Source: Actinomycetota bacterium (GTDB taxonomy: Bacteria > Actinomycetota > Thermoleophilia > Gaiellales > F1-60-MAGs149). Taken from it: a stretch of 6,484 bases of DNA. Positions 4,946 to 6,484 of the stretch are shown here, piece after piece. Under the pieces are notes generated by a model. The model had not been told where the DNA came from, ran no database searches, and saw only the letters and a list, made by a program, of their open reading frames with translations. The stretch lies in assembly GCA_947481755.1 (NCBI GenBank), contig CANKHS010000076.1:1-6484 (forward strand). Reading direction: 5' to 3'. Position 1 is the first letter of the stretch. Every line of letters begins with the position of its first letter. The position numbers and the translations under genes were made by a program.

Positions 4946-6286
4946 ATGTCGCGCCCTACTGCCACCCCTGCTCGTCCTCTCGCCTGCATCGTGATGGCCG
5001 GTGGCAAGGGCACGCGCATGCGCTCTGCACTGCCAAAGGTGCTGCATCCGATCTGGGGTCGCCCGCTGCTTGGCTGGGTGCTCGCCGCCGTCCGTGAGGC
5101 GGGTGCGGACCGGATCGTCGTCGTCGTTCCGCCGACCGAGGCCGACGCCGTTGCCGCTGTCGTTGGTGACGCCGCAATCGTGGTCCAGCCCGACCAACTC
5201 GGCACGGGCGACGCTGTGCGCTGCGCCGTGCCAGCCCTCGAAGGGTTTGCCGGCGATGTGCTGATCGTCTCGGGCGACACGCCGCTGCTGACGGCGGAAC
5301 TGCTCAACGACCTGCTCGCCGCCCATGCAGAGAGTGGCGCGGCTGGTACCGCCGCGACCTTCCGCGTCGCCGAGCCGGGTGGCTACGGCCGCGTGCTGCG
5401 TTCCGACGCCGGCATTCGCATCGTCGAGGCCAAGGACGCGACCGCCGCCGAGCTCGAGGTGACCGAGGTCAACGCCGGTCTCTACGTGTTTGACGCTGAT
5501 GCCCTCCGCCCCGCGCTCGCCGGGCTGACGAACGACAACGCGCAAGGCGAGTACTACCTGCCCGACGTGGTGCCTGCGATTGCCGCCGCCGGGCTCGCGG
5601 TGCGCGCCGCCGAGGTCGCCGATGCGTCGCTGCTGCTCGGTGTCAATACGCGCGTCGAGTTGGCCGAAGCCGCCGAACTCTTGCGCACCCGCATCGTCGA
5701 ACAGCATCTCCTGGCTGGCGCGGGCATCGTCGACCCGGCCACGACCTACATCGACGCGACCGTCACGCTGGCCCCCGACTGCGTCATCCACCCCTTCACG
5801 ATCCTGCGGGGCACAACGAGCCTCGCCGCAGGTGCCGAGGCTGGTCCGCACAGCGTCCTGACCGACGCGGTGCTCGACTCCGGCGCACAGGCCGGTCCCT
5901 TCGCTCACCTGCGCGCTGGTACGCACCTCCATGCGGATGCACGCGTCGGCGCCTTCGCTGAAACGAAGAACACGACGCTCGGCGCACGCAGCAAGATCCC
6001 CCACCTCTCCTACGTCGGCGATGCCACGGTCGGCGAGGATTCGAACATTGGCGCCGGCAATATCACCGCCAACTACGACGGTACGAACAAGCATCAGACC
6101 ACGATCGGTGACCGCGTTCGGACCGGTTCGGACACAGTTTTTGTGGCCCCCGTCGAGCTCGGTGACGATGCACTGACCGGTGCCGGGTCCATCATCACCG
6201 ATGATGTACCGGCAGGCGCGCTCGGCATCGCCCGAGCACGTCAGGTCATCAAAGAGCACTACGCGAACAGGAAGCACGATGTCTGA
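4946..6286 (+). CDS. glmU: Bifunctional GlmU: glucosamine-1-phosphate acetyltransferase / GlcNAc-1-P uridyltransferase
   Basis: 446-aa cytoplasmic enzyme that acetylates glucosamine-1-phosphate and then transfers UMP from UTP to give UDP-GlcNAc, the precursor of peptidoglycan. The N-terminal nucleotidyltransferase shows MAGGKGTRMRSALPKVLHP (17-35, the nucleotide-binding loop and its lysine), QPDQLGTGDA (81-90), SGDTPLL (109-115, metal-binding D111), GGYGRVL (145-151), EAKDA (161-165) and EVNAGLY (174-180). The C-terminal left-handed beta helix starts near residue 255 and carries GPFAHLR (317-323), GAFAETKN (335-342), HLSYVGDATVGEDSNIGAGN (353-372) and NYDGTNK (376-382). H353 corresponds to the catalytic base of the acetyltransferase (H363 in E. 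coli). It is about ten residues shorter than the E. coli protein but both active sites seem complete. prs follows with an 8-base overlap, a conserved neighbourhood linking two central sugar-nucleotide steps. Confidence 0.97.
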   Translation: MSRPTATPARPLACIVMAGGKGTRMRSALPKVLHPIWGRPLLGWVLAAVREAGADRIVVVVPPTEADAVAAVVGDAAIVVQPDQLGTGDAVRCAVPALEGFAGDVLIVSGDTPLLTAELLNDLLAAHAESGAAGTAATFRVAEPGGYGRVLRSDAGIRIVEAKDATAAELEVTEVNAGLYVFDADALRPALAGLTNDNAQGEYYLPDVVPAIAAAGLAVRAAEVADASLLLGVNTRVELAEAAELLRTRIVEQHLLAGAGIVDPATTYIDATVTLAPDCVIHPFTILRGTTSLAAGAEAGPHSVLTDAVLDSGAQAGPFAHLRAGTHLHADARVGAFAETKNTTLGARSKIPHLSYVGDATVGEDSNIGAGNITANYDGTNKHQTTIGDRVRTGSDTVFVAPVELGDDALTGAGSIITDDVPAGALGIARARQVIKEHYANRKHDV

Positions 6287-6484
6287 TTCCAAATTGTTCG
6301 AGGTACCGACCGAAGCGACGACACCGTTGTCGTCATTCGAGCATTCCCCCAACAAGCGCCTGATGATCTTTTCGGGCCGCTCGAATCAAGATCTCGCACA
6401 GCGCATCTCTGAGCGACTTGGGGTTGGCCTCGGCCAGACGACGCTGAAGACGTTTGCCAACGGCGAGATCTACGCGCGCTTCGA
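6279..6484 (+). CDS. prs: Ribose-phosphate pyrophosphokinase (PRPP synthetase), N-terminal part, cut by window end
   Basis: The first 68 codons are visible; the gene runs off the right edge. The product makes PRPP from ribose-5-phosphate and ATP, feeding purine, pyrimidine, histidine, tryptophan and NAD synthesis. The recognisable core begins at residue 26 with KRLMIFSGRSNQDLAQRIS, then LGVGLGQTTLKTFANGEIY, equivalent to the FAGNA-x-PELAQRIA and FSDGE segments of the E. coli enzyme. The chosen ATG at 6279 lies inside the end of glmU (overlap ATGTCTGA), which favours translational coupling. A weak AGGAAG sits 4 bases upstream. This start gives about 25 residues (MSDSKLFEVPTE onward) before the conserved core, longer than in E. 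coli. A later start at the ATG for M29 would cut into the core and is less likely. Catalytic residues lie beyond the window. Confidence 0.93.
   Translation, partial: MSDSKLFEVPTEATTPLSSFEHSPNKRLMIFSGRSNQDLAQRISERLGVGLGQTTLKTFANGEIYARF

Noticed and set aside
4835..6355. Long open frame of 506 codons on the minus strand
   Set aside because: It lies opposite glmU, which matches its family end to end; high GC opens antisense frames.

Overview
This is a 6.5 kb stretch of high-GC bacterial chromosome. The strong G/C preference at third codon positions, the GlmU sequence style, start codons that appear leaderless, and a secreted protein whose tail resembles ones common in soil and freshwater Actinobacteria all suggest an actinobacterium. 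Thermoleophilia/Solirubrobacterales-like is my best guess. That placement is inference; there is no rRNA or marker gene to confirm it.

The left part (1-2706) is accessory in character. It begins with a small NiCoT/NicO-type nickel/cobalt membrane transporter whose true start may lie just outside the window. Next is a short ribbon-helix-helix (VapB-like) antitoxin with no visible toxin partner. An imperfect inverted repeat covers the antitoxin start and could be its own operator. Behind the antitoxin lies a ~140-bp patch that still shows coding-type base periodicity but is broken by a shifted frame and an amber codon. A convergent gene on the minus strand then encodes a YtcJ-type metal-dependent amidohydrolase.

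The middle (2707-4391) holds a divergent promoter region and the most unusual gene of the window. It encodes a predicted secreted protein with a signal peptide, a long glycine-rich domain resembling the ALK/LTK-type glycine-rich family, one Listeria-Bacteroides (InlB B-type) repeat, and a basic beta-rich tail. Third-position GC jumps sharply where the glycine-rich part ends, so the gene may be a mosaic.

The right part (4392-6484) is housekeeping, all on the plus strand: a BCP-type two-cysteine peroxiredoxin with a good Shine-Dalgarno sequence, glmU (UDP-GlcNAc synthesis for the cell wall) 23 bp later, and the start of prs (PRPP synthetase), whose ATG overlaps the glmU stop by 8 bases. The glmU-prs adjacency is widely conserved in bacteria.

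I found no rRNA, tRNA, CRISPR array, insertion sequence or clear riboswitch. I see no convincing new multi-gene system. The points most worth a second look are the glycine-rich surface protein, the orphan antitoxin with its operator-like repeat and decayed downstream frame, and the recurring -10-like hexamer exactly 6 nt before three start codons.
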